Positions 11,301 through 21,564 of a DNA stretch of 64,000 nucleotides are shown here, one piece after another. Made by a program: the position numbers and the translations under genes. This DNA is from Sipunculus nudus (Eukaryota > Annelida > Sipuncula > Golfingiida > Sipunculidae). The DNA is taken from the NCBI GenBank assembly GCA_026874595.1, contig CM049318.1, forward strand, positions 25,067,956 to 25,131,955, in the 5' to 3' direction. The first letter of the stretch is position 1. Each line of letters opens with the position of its first letter. The notes below the pieces were generated by a model. That model had not been told where the DNA came from. It was given only the letters and a program-made list of their open reading frames with translations, and ran no database searches.

Positions 11301-11752
11301 GCATGCGCGGCACGTGCAACAGCTAGTTCGGCGTCTGTGTGTAGGTTCCTTTGCAGCGCCGTTGGCGCGATACCTATCGGAGAAGACAGATCGTATCCCA
11401 GAAGTGATAATGACGTGTTAACAGAGCTGACGTCACGAAGACTCCGTGGGACAATACGCCACCGCTGGAGGGCGCTGCAGTTTTCTTTTAAGGTGACATT
11501 GTCGCCGCTACCACTGTTAAAATAAAGCAATATCTTCTCGTCTGTGTTTAATTTCATATCATTTTCAAAATCGCTCACCGTTTTAAGTGTACAAATTTTT
11601 CCGCTTTCACCCAGAGCGGTTGCATCAGGATCATTTGCTGTATTGTTTGGGTTTACATCATAATCGACAGGTTTATTCCCATGACCCACCAAGGAAGAAG
11701 ATAATTTCCTACTTCCCGTTGCATCGTTTGACGGACCCAGGTCCCCCATCAT
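8181..11752 (-). CDS. FMN-dependent 2-hydroxy-acid oxidase (glycolate/lactate oxidase family)
   Basis: Three coding exons (11752-10842, 10362-10232, 8359-8181) join in frame into 406 aa. The family oxidises 2-hydroxy acids to 2-oxo acids with O2 through FMN on a TIM barrel, commonly in peroxisomes. Visible family signatures are [18 protein letters not shown] (about 117-134), QLYIY (181-185), VTVDHP (210-215), VILKG (274-278), NHGGRQLD (300-307), DGGVRSG (332-338) and VLVGRP (352-357). Residues aligning with the spinach glycolate oxidase catalytic set are kept: Y77, Y183, K277, H301 and R304. Oddities: a roughly 50-residue, Asn/Ser/Asp-rich N-terminal extension before the barrel; Met where plant glycolate oxidase has Trp108; a rewritten segment after VTVDHP where the substrate Arg usually sits; a short loop before the LEWADIDWL helix; and a C-terminus (KQSC) that is not a PTS1 signal. 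I therefore assign the family but not the substrate. The start is the first of two adjacent ATGs; the exon continues upstream as 5' UTR to an acceptor at 11780. Confidence 0.95.
8760..9565. repeat. 27-bp minisatellite in an oxidase intron
   Basis: Roughly 28 copies of a 27-bp unit built from GGACTCGGACTTGGACTC and AAACCTCAA, lying in the intron between oxidase exons 2 and 3. Single-base variants (GTCTTGTACTC, GTTTTGGACTC, GTGTTGGACTC) recur in the same order 189 bp apart (about 8896 and 9085), so seven-unit blocks were duplicated. Because 27 is a multiple of three, several frames on both strands stay open; the apparent proteins ([18 protein letters not shown] and SESLRFESK repeats) are artefacts. 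Related GGACTCGAGTCC and GGACTCGGGCTCGG fragments precede it from 8390. Confidence 0.95.
10232..10362 (-). CDS. 2-hydroxy-acid oxidase, coding exon 2 (residues 304-347)
   Basis: Bounded by TGTTTCCAG and by the donor CCCTAG then GTACATT. It encodes [18 protein letters not shown].. through [16 protein letters not shown], which holds the phosphate-binding DGGVR turn for FMN. Both phases match the neighbouring exons. Confidence 0.93.
10842..11752 (-). CDS. 2-hydroxy-acid oxidase, coding exon 1 (residues 1-303)
   Basis: A large exon holding the N-terminal extension and most of the barrel. It ends inside the codon for R304 at a strong donor (GGCCG then GTAAGTATA). The acceptor at 11780 (TTGCAG then ATTTGCC) shows that a separate non-coding 5' exon must lie further upstream; it was not located. 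Confidence 0.93.
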
Positions 11753-11784
11753 TTAATATCAATCACTGACGTAGGCAAATCTGC

Positions 11785-14540
11785 AATTAAAAAATGTACA
11801 TAACTAGGATTGAAATCCGAGTTACATTGTTTTTACATTGATGTTATAAAAAATTATGGCGTAAATATATGCTATATCTTTAGTTGTCATTTTTCGAGCA
11901 AAAATGGCGTACTTTAAGAAAAACGACCAAAAAAACTGTTTTATTTCTGGTCTTAATCAAGTATTTAGGCAAACTGGATGAAAAACATGCGAAAATGGCT
12001 ATTTTTTGTGAGAAAATATTTAAAATTGTCATCTCTACCTGTGTTACACTGTATGTCATGGATTATGATATTAAATACTTACTTAAATCATTGCCCCTAC
12101 ATTATTGGTACAAAATGCACGTGTAAGAGTGAAAATATTAGTTTTAAGACATTTACGGCTTATGACGTTGTCACAACCACCAGAAAGGCACAGGGTGTTC
12201 CTGGACAAAACCCGTTGAAAAATTCTGAAGTTTTAGTTAAGAATTAGAATTTACATCTATCCTGGAATGGGGTGTAACAGACAACTACTTGTGCCAAACA
12301 TCTTTTCAGAAATGTTTGTAGAATAAAACGACACCAGTTACAGAAGAGTTTCTAACCTTAGCTTCTTCAAGTTTGATTTTGTGAAAAGAAAATATTACCT
12401 GATGTTGCCGGAAAAACGTTCATTTATTTAATGTTTAAGGTGGAGAATAAAAAAATGTACTTGATAAACCAAACTTTATAGGCTAAAACAAGTTTATAAA
12501 ACAATTGTTTAGCTTAAGCACTATCCAAAAAAAATTAAATTTGGATATTTTGAGGATTTTGTTTGCAAACACATTTCAGGCAGCAATGGTTATGTTTGAA
12601 TTTTTTAGAGGGATCACTTAACACAATTAAGGTATAATTAGTCCATATGATATTTATTAGGCCTTTGAATTGCTATGGGGTCTTCGATTCAATTCGATTA
12701 TCGATTTTTGCCTTTCGATTCGGTTCTGGATTCGATTATTGTATAAAGTCACAATATTCTGTCAGAGACGTTTATCTACTAAACGTGGTCATGCCATATG
12801 ATGCTGAAAGATTAAGATTATTATATACCTGAGAACTGATAGAGAGCAAGTCATATTTAAATCTTCTCGTCCATAATTGTGCTTACATCTAATGAAAAAT
12901 ATAAGAAGACTTTTTTTCGGTTAAATAACAGAGCTTCTTCATCACGTGTGCTGTTTATCTGTTCCTAGGCAAGAGCTTGAAACTGAAAGGTATGAAAATG
13001 AATGAAAATGAAATAATTGAAAATAACCGATTATTTCATGCCCGATTCGATTATTAGTTAATGACCGGCTTTGATTCAATGCATCGATGATTCGTTGCTA
13101 TCATCTGTATTAAAGTGGAGGGATCTATACTGAAGGAATTCAAGGAATTATGGAGTGGGTTCAGTGCTTTGCCAGAGTCGTTGACTTCACAGAGTCTTTG
13201 GCAGGCATCTTTAGCATATGTTTTCTTGCCTACAAAGGGTTAATTTCTTGCAGGAAAGCTTTCCTGGACATTTTTCCTGCCTAAGAAACATGATGCAGAT
13301 AAACCTTGGACATCAGGCTTTTGGTGAAATAGTATGGATGAAATATGTCTGCAACAGAAAGTTTATAAGTCGGTTATGAGGTGCCTTCCCAGGTTCTCAC
13401 CTTAAAAGAAAAGATTTTTTAGTTCTTAGGGGCATGATGCGGTGGTTGTTAAGTTGTATGGAAAGGACAGATATAGCTATGTAAAATTGTTTACCTTGAC
13501 ACATAAACCAGGAGTAAAATTGATAATAAACGGTAACAGTGACAAAATAAATGTATAACATCACCCTGCTGTAGCTGACCTGACAAACTGATATATTGAA
13601 TGCCCACAATAACCATAGGCAAAATATATTAAGAATTGACTACAGTATATTATTGTTAAACCTACATTAGAGATTCATTTCCGATTCTTATATCTTGTTA
13701 AAGAAAATTTGTAGTATGGAAATAATAGAAATTTGCATTTTTAACTTCAATTAAGATTCCCGATAATTTTTTTTTTCATAGACTGATATGCTTTAAATCA
13801 TAGAAAAAGGAAATGAATTTTGGCATAAATGTCACAGAAATGCAATTCGGACCTTTAAACCTTATATACGCTTTCGTAAAACAGTATGAGGAATAAATTG
13901 GTTGGTAAATGTAAATATAAATTATAATGAAAGTTTACATGTATTTGTCTTTTTTTATCATAGACTGATATGCTTTAAATCACAGAAGAAACAAATGAAT
14001 TTTAGCATAAATGTCATAGAAATGTAATTCGGACCTTAAACCTTATCATATACGCGTTCGTAAAAAAAGTATTGAGGAATAAATCGGTTGGTAAATGTAT
14101 ATATTAATTATAATGAAAGTTTACATGTATTTGCCTTCCGAGATAGAAAAGAAAAGAACGCTTACCGCCGAAATTGCATTTTAACCTATATATACACAAA
14201 AACTTAATTAAACTACATAAGACTGAAATACATTAATTGCTTATACGCCTAGAAAAGTAATTAATTTCTCACAGATCATATGAATTTTCCTGGTCTGGAA
14301 AGATATATTCAGACAAAAAGACACTATGTTCACACTTCGATTAAGATAACGGAACACCTAACAAAGTTCCCTTGCAACTCAATAGCAGGAGTATATTAAC
14401 GCCATAAGACAGAAAGGCGTGGTTGTAGATATTCAGAAAGGCAGAAAAATAGTAAAATCCCCTAACCTAGCTCCTTTTATTCATAATATTGAAGCAATAT
14501 CTACACGGTCTGAAAAAATATTTATTATTATTATGTATGG
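11785..14540. other. Gene-free stretch with decayed repeats
   Basis: No coding exon was recognised. Between about 12668 and 13095 both ends are rich in GATTCGATTATCGAT-like phrases in opposite orientation (CTTCGATTCAATTCGATT at the left, CCCGATTCGATTATTAG at the right), suggesting a small non-autonomous DNA transposon. A clean target duplication could not be established; TTGCTAT on both sides is suggestive only. Confidence 0.4.
13775..14135. repeat. Tandem duplication, 182-bp period
   Basis: The phrase ATAGACTGATATGCTTTAAA occurs at about 13779 and 13961. About 180 bp follow in the same order each time, including AATTCGGACCTT, GTTGGTAAATGTA and GAAAGTTTACATGTATTTG. The two copies are similar but diverged. 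Non-coding. Confidence 0.8.
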
Positions 14541-14601
14541 ATATATGTAACCGGACACACAAAAGCGTTCCTACTGGCCTTGCTAGTGAAGCTTGCTTTA
14601 T

Positions 14602-14655
14602 TGGCGAAGCGGTAGAACGTCTGACTTGTGTGTCACAGGTTACGGGTTCGAACCC
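14602..14655 (+). promoter_or_regulatory. tRNA-like Pol III promoter in the left LTR
   Basis: A-box TGGCGAAGCGG (14602-14612) and B-box GGTTCGAACCC (14645-14655), 32 bp apart as in real tRNA genes. An imperfect anticodon-arm-like segment lies between them (TCTGACTTGTGTGTCACA, loop centre TGT). The acceptor stem is degenerate, so this is tRNA-derived and not a working tRNA gene. Confidence 0.75.
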
Positions 14656-14870
14656 ACATTCGGACTGGTTACTATTTTCACCCGTTACAAATGGTGGCAG
14701 CGGTGGGATCCGGGTAGTTGGTGTCGTGGCATGATGCCCCACCCAGTTCACGTGTGTGACCCCCGGGATAGATCCCACGTTCTGGGGACAGAACGTCCTC
14801 GGAGAGGGGGTGAATGTAACCGGACACACAAAAGCGTTCCTACTGGCCTTGCTAGTGAAGCTTGCTTTAT

Positions 14871-14924
14871 TGGCGAAGCGGTAGAACGTCTGACTTGTGT
14901 GTCACAGGTTACGGGTTCGAACCC
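14871..14924 (+). promoter_or_regulatory. tRNA-like Pol III promoter in the right LTR
   Basis: The same A-box and B-box as in the left LTR, shifted by 269 bp, with no base changes in either box. Confidence 0.75.
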
Positions 14925-14964
14925 ACATTCGGACTGGTTTCCATTTTCACCCGTTACATATACA

Positions 14965-16980
14965 TAATGTAACATTCAAAGCTCAGTGTAAAACTTTCAA
15001 AAATCAATACAAACAAATTAAGTTTGAATAGGTCGGTAAACAATGCATATAGGTAAGGTAAACTGATAATATATGTTAATTAACTGATTATCATGTGGTT
15101 GTGACATGGTTTTCTTTGAAACCACTCTCCTTGTGTATTCCAAAGAGGGTTAGCAAACCTGTAGCCATGAAAAGACGACATAGCCGATATACATAATATA
15201 TATTGGGTCGAGAACCATTTCTTTGTAGTCTCCCTTACGCCAGGAAGGACATATTGCCCTTTCAGATAACATATGTCGTATGATTGCCCTTAAACAGTTA
15301 CTAGTTTAATCATTTTTTAGAACAACAGTATATTTTTTTTTCTTATTTAGACCTGTTTTCAGACCGATAAACGTTAAATGTTCCTGACTGACCTTTGCTT
15401 GATGTTGAATTCTCCTGGATCCTGTTTGGACACTTACAGCTTCTAGATCTCCGATACAAGTACACCCGTTACTATGAATATCTATTTCATATCTGTAAAT
15501 GGCCTTTTTACTGTTTTGAGCCCGTATTGGAAGGCCATATATGGGTATTTTATTACCACATGAATTTAGGCAGGTGTTTAATTAATAGGTTAGTTCAAGC
15601 ATATATATGACATTTACAAAGTGGGTAGTCATTATATATGCTCATCGGACATGCCGGTCCACCGCATAATTTCACTAGCGCATGTGAGTTTCGCATGTGA
15701 CTTGACAAATAATGTACAGATGGTTAAATGCTAGCAGTTATATCTCGATCCGGTGCTGCGGTTTATTAAACACATATCTTAGTAATATAGTCGAACATGG
15801 TATATCTTCGGGGAGCACACCGAGATGTTTATAATAATTACTTATGCATTTTCAATATGACCATTTTCATTTTGCTTGCAGGCGTTACATCCTTAAAAAA
15901 AAGATGACTGCATTCTCTAAAATTAGACACCCGCGTGCGGTCAATAGGGTCTGAAACAACTGGTTGTTGCATTCCGATCACAGGAAGGAATTCAAGACTT
16001 TAAACCTTGAAAACAACTTACATCAAAGTTTAATTCAGACGAAGGTTCTAAATGTGGTCAAATGATCAGAAATAAAAATTTACAGGGGCAAATAACAGGC
16101 AAATTACTACGTCACGCCGCTACTAAAACAGCTCCATTTGCTTCCCCTGAAGGATTACTTTCAATGCAAAATTAGTTTTTTTCTTAACATCATTTCGATG
16201 GTTTACTGGCACCATATTTGTAAGCAAAATTAAATAACTTTAAGCCTTTGCTTACCATGCGATCAGCTAGTGAAAACTTATTAGATTACCAGAATTATGT
16301 CATGTGAATGTCAGAGAACGTTCCTGTAGGGTCACAGCCTCGAAGATTGAGAATTCGCTCCCCATTAATCTACGACATTTTATCATTTTTAAACCTACTT
16401 AAAAGTTTATCTCTCCCTCGCCAAGATTTAATAATATTTTTAGTATCTGACGTAACAATGAAAAAGTACTCTTAACTTGGCCAAACAATACTTTGCAATT
16501 TCTGAACCTGAGTTGAACACAGCCATACACTACAGAGAATCAATGAAACGAGACAACCCGTAATTCTTGGACGTCATAATCGGAAGCTAAGAAGGGAAAG
16601 AAGCCGCCCGAGCCTGAACTATTGAGCCAAGTCAGCTCCCTCAGAAGTGTAAAAGTTGATAGTTATATTTTGATGTTTTTGTGTTCAATTGTTAGGAGAT
16701 ATTTGAAGATACTAATGGTAAGATATATCCTATTCTATAATTTTGTAGATGCCACACCAAGCCCAGCCCAAAAAGTATCCAAGAGACACGATCCAGCGTA
16801 GCGTCAACCACACGAACTGGAGGCAAGACAAGACGTCGGACGAGGCATGATGGTAGCGGCACCCACGTCCACTGACGCCTGAACACTGCTACCACCATCA
16901 CGCAGACAACTCGGCGATTGTCGAGAATCCATAAGGAGAATGACTGAAAACGAGCTTTAGCTCTCGTCATGATAGCTAGA
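14965..16980. other. Gene-free stretch
   Basis: No supported exon or bounded element. The GC-richer part at about 16740-16975 carries a long minus-strand open frame but no splice sites or motif. It abuts a retroelement fragment and may be part of the same decayed element. Confidence 0.4.
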
Positions 16981-16989
16981 TGTGATAAT

Positions 16990-17155
16990 TCCACAGGGGG
17001 ACACTGAGAACTTGCTTCAACATATTAATTTCCAATCGAACTTAAGGCTTTCTAGATCTAAAGGCTTGTGCAAACAATTTAGTGATACTCGTGTAATATT
17101 TCAGTGGGATAATACAACTGTTGTGATCTATATAAATAATATGCGGGGAAGGCGG
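16990..17155 (+). pseudogene. Decayed DIRS/tyrosine-recombinase-type retroelement RNase H fragment
   Basis: The plus-strand frame contains LCKQFSDTRVIFQ, then DNTTVVIYINNM and RG, a match to the RNase H core of DIRS-like and related elements, where a D-N-T-T/S-x-V-x-Y-I-N signature holds a catalytic Asp. The upstream half of the motif (HINF) is followed by out-of-character residues, so a frameshift or substitutions are likely. The fragment ends at a poly-G tract near 17173. There is no nearby reverse transcriptase or recombinase, so it is a dead remnant. Confidence 0.65.
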
Positions 17156-17442
17156 CCATGCCCGTAGCCAAGGGGGGGGGGGGGTATCCCCGCCTCCCAT
17201 CCCCCTCAAATATCAGCGGTGCCCCTCCTATTATCTCCAAATGAAGAGTACTAGTAAGCTTATAATGTGTACAAAAACCAAAATAAGATCAGGCTGACAC
17301 CATAATACTTTATAACCTGGCTTATATCAGGGCTTTAACAGGCGGGTGCTGTCAGGCAGCACCCCACTGTGCTTGACACACACCAGGACTGGGGACAAGC
17401 CAGCCACTTTGTTAAATTGGTCTGGACAATGTATGGTAGGTC

Positions 17443-17580
17443 AAAAGCCCCCCCCCCCCCCCCCCCGCCCTCTGCGGTGAAAACCCCCCTGGTATTAAGC
17501 CCCCCCCCCCCCCGGACAAAAGCCCTTCCGGTGAAAAGCCCCCTATCCTTAATGATAAAGAGGACAAATCCCCCCTCCAG
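17443..17580. repeat. C-rich block, left arm of an inverted repeat
   Basis: AAAAGCC followed by long poly-C tracts (about 17449-17466 and 17500-17514), GGTGAAAA phrases, and CTTAATGATAAAGAGGACAA near 17548-17567. It is inverted relative to 19250-19390, which contains TTGTCCTCTTTATCATTAAG and poly-G. The cysteine-free Pro runs in the reading frame are artefacts. Confidence 0.75.
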
Positions 17581-17584
17581 TATA

Positions 17585-17620
17585 TGTACATCTATATATA
17601 TGAATATAGATTGAATATGA

Positions 17621-17668
<48 letters not shown>

Positions 17669-18345
17669 CATTTAAAATTCAAACTTACAATGTAGCTTAT
17701 AATATTATATTTTACTATAGAAATATCAATCTATTCTTCACATAATCACCTGACCAACATTAGTTATTTGTTATTAAAGACTGAGGTTACTAAAACTTTG
17801 ACTAATAACAACCCAAATGGTCTCAATTATCTATGTATGTATGTATGCCATTATATATGTAAACAACTGCTTAGTTAACAACAAGGGACTCATTAGTTAC
17901 TATTGCACAGTATTACTTCTGCTCTCTAGCAGGTTTTCACCAGTGATAAATAAAATTTACAGAATTCTACATGTAGTTACCTTATATATCTAATACTTGT
18001 AAAAGGAATTCAGTTCACGTTTGTTCGCAATGTTCTCTGCAACCGCGCTATGTGCAATATTGTGCCGTACATCATTTTAAAGGTTATTATCCCCGCAGTG
18101 ACATAGGCGATATGAAAATAAATAATTTTTAATATACATATAATTTTGAGTGATTTTTCCGTTTTTTACCAAGCACAGCCGAACTGCATTCGGCAATCAC
18201 CGGAATGCGTGCATCGTGGTCACTTAACCTCTAACACTAAGGACTTTTGTTCATATGAATAACGCTTGCTTTCAATGAGGGATTTGACCCACGTGCGTGG
18301 TCAGTAAAAGAGAAAAACGCATGTTTCTCGCTTAATGAAATGGAC
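17585..18345. other. Gene-free stretch with a (TA)n tract
   Basis: A TA microsatellite lies at about 17625-17663. No coding exon or bounded element was recognised in the remainder, which lies between the inverted C- and G-rich arms. Confidence 0.4.
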
Positions 18346-18349
18346 AGTT

Positions 18350-18500
18350 CAACCTAGGAGGATTAATGACAAAACCCAATTCAAGGTCCCAATTTCAGGA
18401 ACAGGCGTGGGGTGGGGAGGGGTGGAGTGGTGTCTGGGGTTTCAGGCCTCAAAATTTGTCTGATACGATGAAAAAAAAAAAAAAACATTGCGGCAATTGA
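18350..18500. repeat. Second copy of the 915-1120 dispersed repeat
   Basis: GGAGGATTAATGACAAAACC, a GGGGTGGGGAGGGG stretch, a poly-A run and a GCGGC-like end occur in the same order as at 915-1120, with many differences. Confidence 0.5.
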
Positions 18501-19247
18501 AAATGAATACGGACCCTCTGCATGGAGTCCCATTGGGTCCGCTTCTGCTACTTACGAGGTATGCATATTTCTGTTTCTTTCTTCAGGAACAGTTTACTTG
18601 CAACGTACATTCAATAAATCTTTCATGTGTTCCTCACATCAACCTAATCTTTATACGTCCACCGATAGAATCCAGTCAAATATCATCGAAAACCTTAATG
18701 CCCCCGCGTCTCATTCCGGTTCGCTATGTTAACACCATCACTGGCCAGGTCATCAAGGTAAACATACCGGGGTATAAATTTCTTGCCACGAGAACAAAAC
18801 CACAAAATAAATGTTAAAAATATTGGAGCGACTGCAGGATCACTCACGCACTGTCTCCACCAGATTATGAGTTTATACGGACGGACGGTATTATGTAAGG
18901 ATTCATGTAATTTAAAAGTAATACCAAAATTAAGATACAAGCAGCTGTACATAGAAACGTTTTCTGTTCACAGAAGTGTTGTGCCTCAGAGAGGTGCGTG
19001 AGTTATTCTGCAGTCGTGCCAAAATGTTTATACATATCTTATTTAGACAGTTTCCTACTGAAAACTTATATTTTCTGTTAACTTTTAGAATAAAAAAATG
19101 AGCAATTTCACATCTCAGTTAATAAATCTCCCCAACCCCGGTAATAAGCCCGGTATACCGGGTCTATCAGCTAGTTAGTAATATAAATTGATTCATTATT
19201 TCAAGGGACTCATAGTTACCTTAAATATTTATTTTAATAACATTTTT

Positions 19248-19390
19248 TTTGTGGTGGGGGGGATGGGCTTTTGTCCTCTTTATCATTAAGGTAGGGGGGC
19301 TTTTTACCGGGGAGGGGGGGGGGGGGCTTTGTCCGAGGGGGGGGGGGGGCTTTGTCCGAGGGGGGGGGGGGCTTTTGTCCGTACCCCGGC
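19248..19390. repeat. G-rich block, right arm of an inverted repeat
   Basis: Contains GGGCTTTTGTCCTCTTTATC, then three poly-G tracts separated by CTTTGTCCGAG. This is the inverted counterpart of 17443-17580, with the two arms about 1.7 kb apart. The runs of G could form quadruplexes. Confidence 0.75.
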
Positions 19391-19399
19391 TGCGTTATC

Positions 19400-21470
19400 A
19401 TGCGTTAACATGCTGCTGGGCCCTCGAATAGTCGGTTACAAATTTTAGTCAAGTTCAAAACGTCGTCTTACAAATTAAATGAAAGGTCAAAGCAAATGTT
19501 TGATCTTTCCTTGCTTCTTAAAGTAATATCACATATATCATTGGAATGGTAGACAGTTTAGTCCTTTCTTTGTCATAACCCAATGAACAGTTCACTGAGA
19601 TATAGATACAGTCATAAATAAATTATATTTTATTTATCCCAACATATAAATTTAACTGCAATAATGACACAATCTTCACTATATATATATATATATATAT
19701 ATAGATTATTATAAGACCTAAACATTCACCAGCCGTCCACTGCATGATATTTTCATCATGCGTAGCATAACTGTATGTTATAAGCTAACTGAACCCCATG
19801 TCACAGAGAGTTCCTGCCTGTGTTTTATCTTGTCATCACCTTATATTAGACATCCTGTCCTCCTGTTATTAGTGTTAAGAGGGGGTAGCTATAGTACAAG
19901 TGACCATTATCATGACCCACTGCATCCCATAACACTTGTTATGGAAGCTCTTGCATTGGTGAAACAGGTTTTTGTCATGGAAAAAAAATGATGCACATGA
20001 CCTTGATGTTATGTGTTTCCTTCAATAAGGCAACAAAAAGGATGGTGTTATTTAGACTGCTCAGTTGGAAGATCTGGCTTCTAGAGAATTCAGATGCCTC
20101 ATTACTAACATTCTTGACAGCTGCATGCATTCTGGAAATTGATGCAAGATTCGGAGAGGGAAACAGGAAACTGCTGAAGTCACTTTTAAAATTTTGGTCA
20201 CACAGCAGGACATCCTGGAGGTAACAAACTTTAGCAAATTCATTGGATGAAAAAATATGATTCTTCTTGGAAAAGAATGTACAGTGGCAAAGGCATAAAT
20301 ATCATGATGTTTAAATCCAGATATCCACCTGGGAGATATTAGTGCTATGTTGTATCCAATATATAGTGCATTTCATGTTTGTCTTAATTCTGTAAGCTGC
20401 TGCTGTCACAACTTAGCCAGTACTACCGTTTGTGAGGCATATTTTTCTACATTGACAAAATCCTTACCCCCTACAGACATTTAGTGACATACAGTCATTT
20501 CCATGAGCAATTTTATACTGTTTTTCTTTACACATGTACACAAAATCTGTTGATTCCAATGAAGTGTAAACAGCATATGCGGATTCAAAATAGGAAGTGG
20601 CTGAACAGCCGGCAGCGTGCCGGCACTGAGTTTAGTCCACAGGCTAAACAGCCGGCAGGGAAAATTGACCTTGCGGGCAGTCTAGCCCACAGGCTAATCA
20701 CTAACATTGTGTTAATATTCTATGCATAAACTTATTTGCCAACAAACTGATTAGTGCATATAATTACTTGAATTAGTGTGAATGGAGAGATAGCGTATTA
20801 CTACACAAAGGCTGACCTAGTTAAAGGGGGCAGCATTTTGCCTACCAGCCACTGACCTGGTAGGCCAGCAGTTGCCCGGATGTAAACCACAATGATGCAG
20901 TCCCCTATATATATAGTATACACAGGTTTTCTTCAAACAACGTGACTCACTTAAACGGTGGTACTTCACAAGTTATGGTGGAGACATGTTGATTCATGGA
21001 TCGTCATGCCTTGAAAGAGAACTCCCGCAGTAATATAGTTAATTAATTGTCCCCTTAGAAAGATGTGATTTATAACGTGTTCTGAGTCGGTGTTCGTGAG
21101 AACCTGAGCGGGACGCCGTAATCATGCTGTTATGTAATATACGCACCAGAGTGCACCCGGTCTCGCTTCAGCGGAGAAAATATTGTTCAAGTTCAAGGAG
21201 ATACAATTAAAGGCCAGTGTATTCAAACATAAACCGCAGACATAAACTCAAACTGATTATATTTTCAGAAGGTATGTTGATACATTCTTCAAAGATTTAA
21301 TAAACGTAAGCGGATCGATGGCATTCGGGGACTACGTTTGGTCTTTACTTATCACTGGTGGTGTTAGAAATGGGGTTCGATCCCCGCCACACACGTCTCA
21401 ACGACGTATGCAGTCACTGAGCGAACACTAAAAGCGATTCAGCGTAGGACCTTTGGAATAATAAAATAAT
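19400..21470. other. Gene-free stretch
   Basis: A short (TA)n tract lies at 19680-19702. Open frames at 19758-20224 look vaguely protein-like but have no identifiable family, no consistent splice sites and several stops between them. Near 20600-20700 the phrase ACAGCCGGCAG occurs twice. A B-box-like GGGGTTCGATCCCC near 21373 has no matching A-box. Confidence 0.35.
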
Positions 21471-21474
21471 TTTT

Positions 21475-21496
21475 ATGCCAGACCAACACAATACTG

Positions 21497-21542
<46 letters not shown>

Positions 21543-21564
21543 CAGTATTGTGTTGGTGTGGCAT
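21475..21564. repeat. TA-centred hairpin
   Basis: Left arm 21475-21500 (ATGCCAGACCAACACAAT..) and right arm 21539-21564 are reverse complements over 26 bp with one mismatch. They are separated only by a 38-bp TA run. This could extrude as a long hairpin. Confidence 0.9.

Larger units (their letters stand above)
14546..14958 (+). mobile_element. Miniature LTR retroelement (TRIM-like) with tRNA-like LTRs
   Basis: Two 144-bp direct repeats (14546-14689 and 14815-14958), each opening TGTAAC and closing GTTACA, differ at two positions. They flank a 125-bp interior. Two bases after the first repeat comes TGGTGGCAGCGGTGGGAT, which fits a primer-binding site for the 3' end of a tRNA-Leu. Just before the second repeat is the purine-rich GGAGAGGGGGTGAA, which fits a polypurine tract. 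The whole is flanked by TATA on both sides (14542-14545 and 14959-14962), a possible 4-bp target duplication in AT-rich sequence. There is no room for gag or pol, so any movement would need enzymes from another element. Each LTR contains Pol III A- and B-box sequences. The near-identity of the LTRs indicates a recent insertion. Confidence 0.8.

Noticed and set aside
14467-14975. Open frames of 75-124 codons on both strands
   Set aside because: They fall within the miniature LTR element, repeat the same peptide from each LTR and match no gag or pol domain.
19758-20224. Two consecutive plus-strand open frames suggesting a decayed gene
   Set aside because: No family signature, no splice sites that join them, and stops in all continuous frames. 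The evidence is too weak to annotate.
21350-21400. Possible tRNA gene or SINE based on GGGGTTCGATCCCC
   Set aside because: A perfect B-box-like T-arm is present but no A-box or cloverleaf could be laid out upstream.
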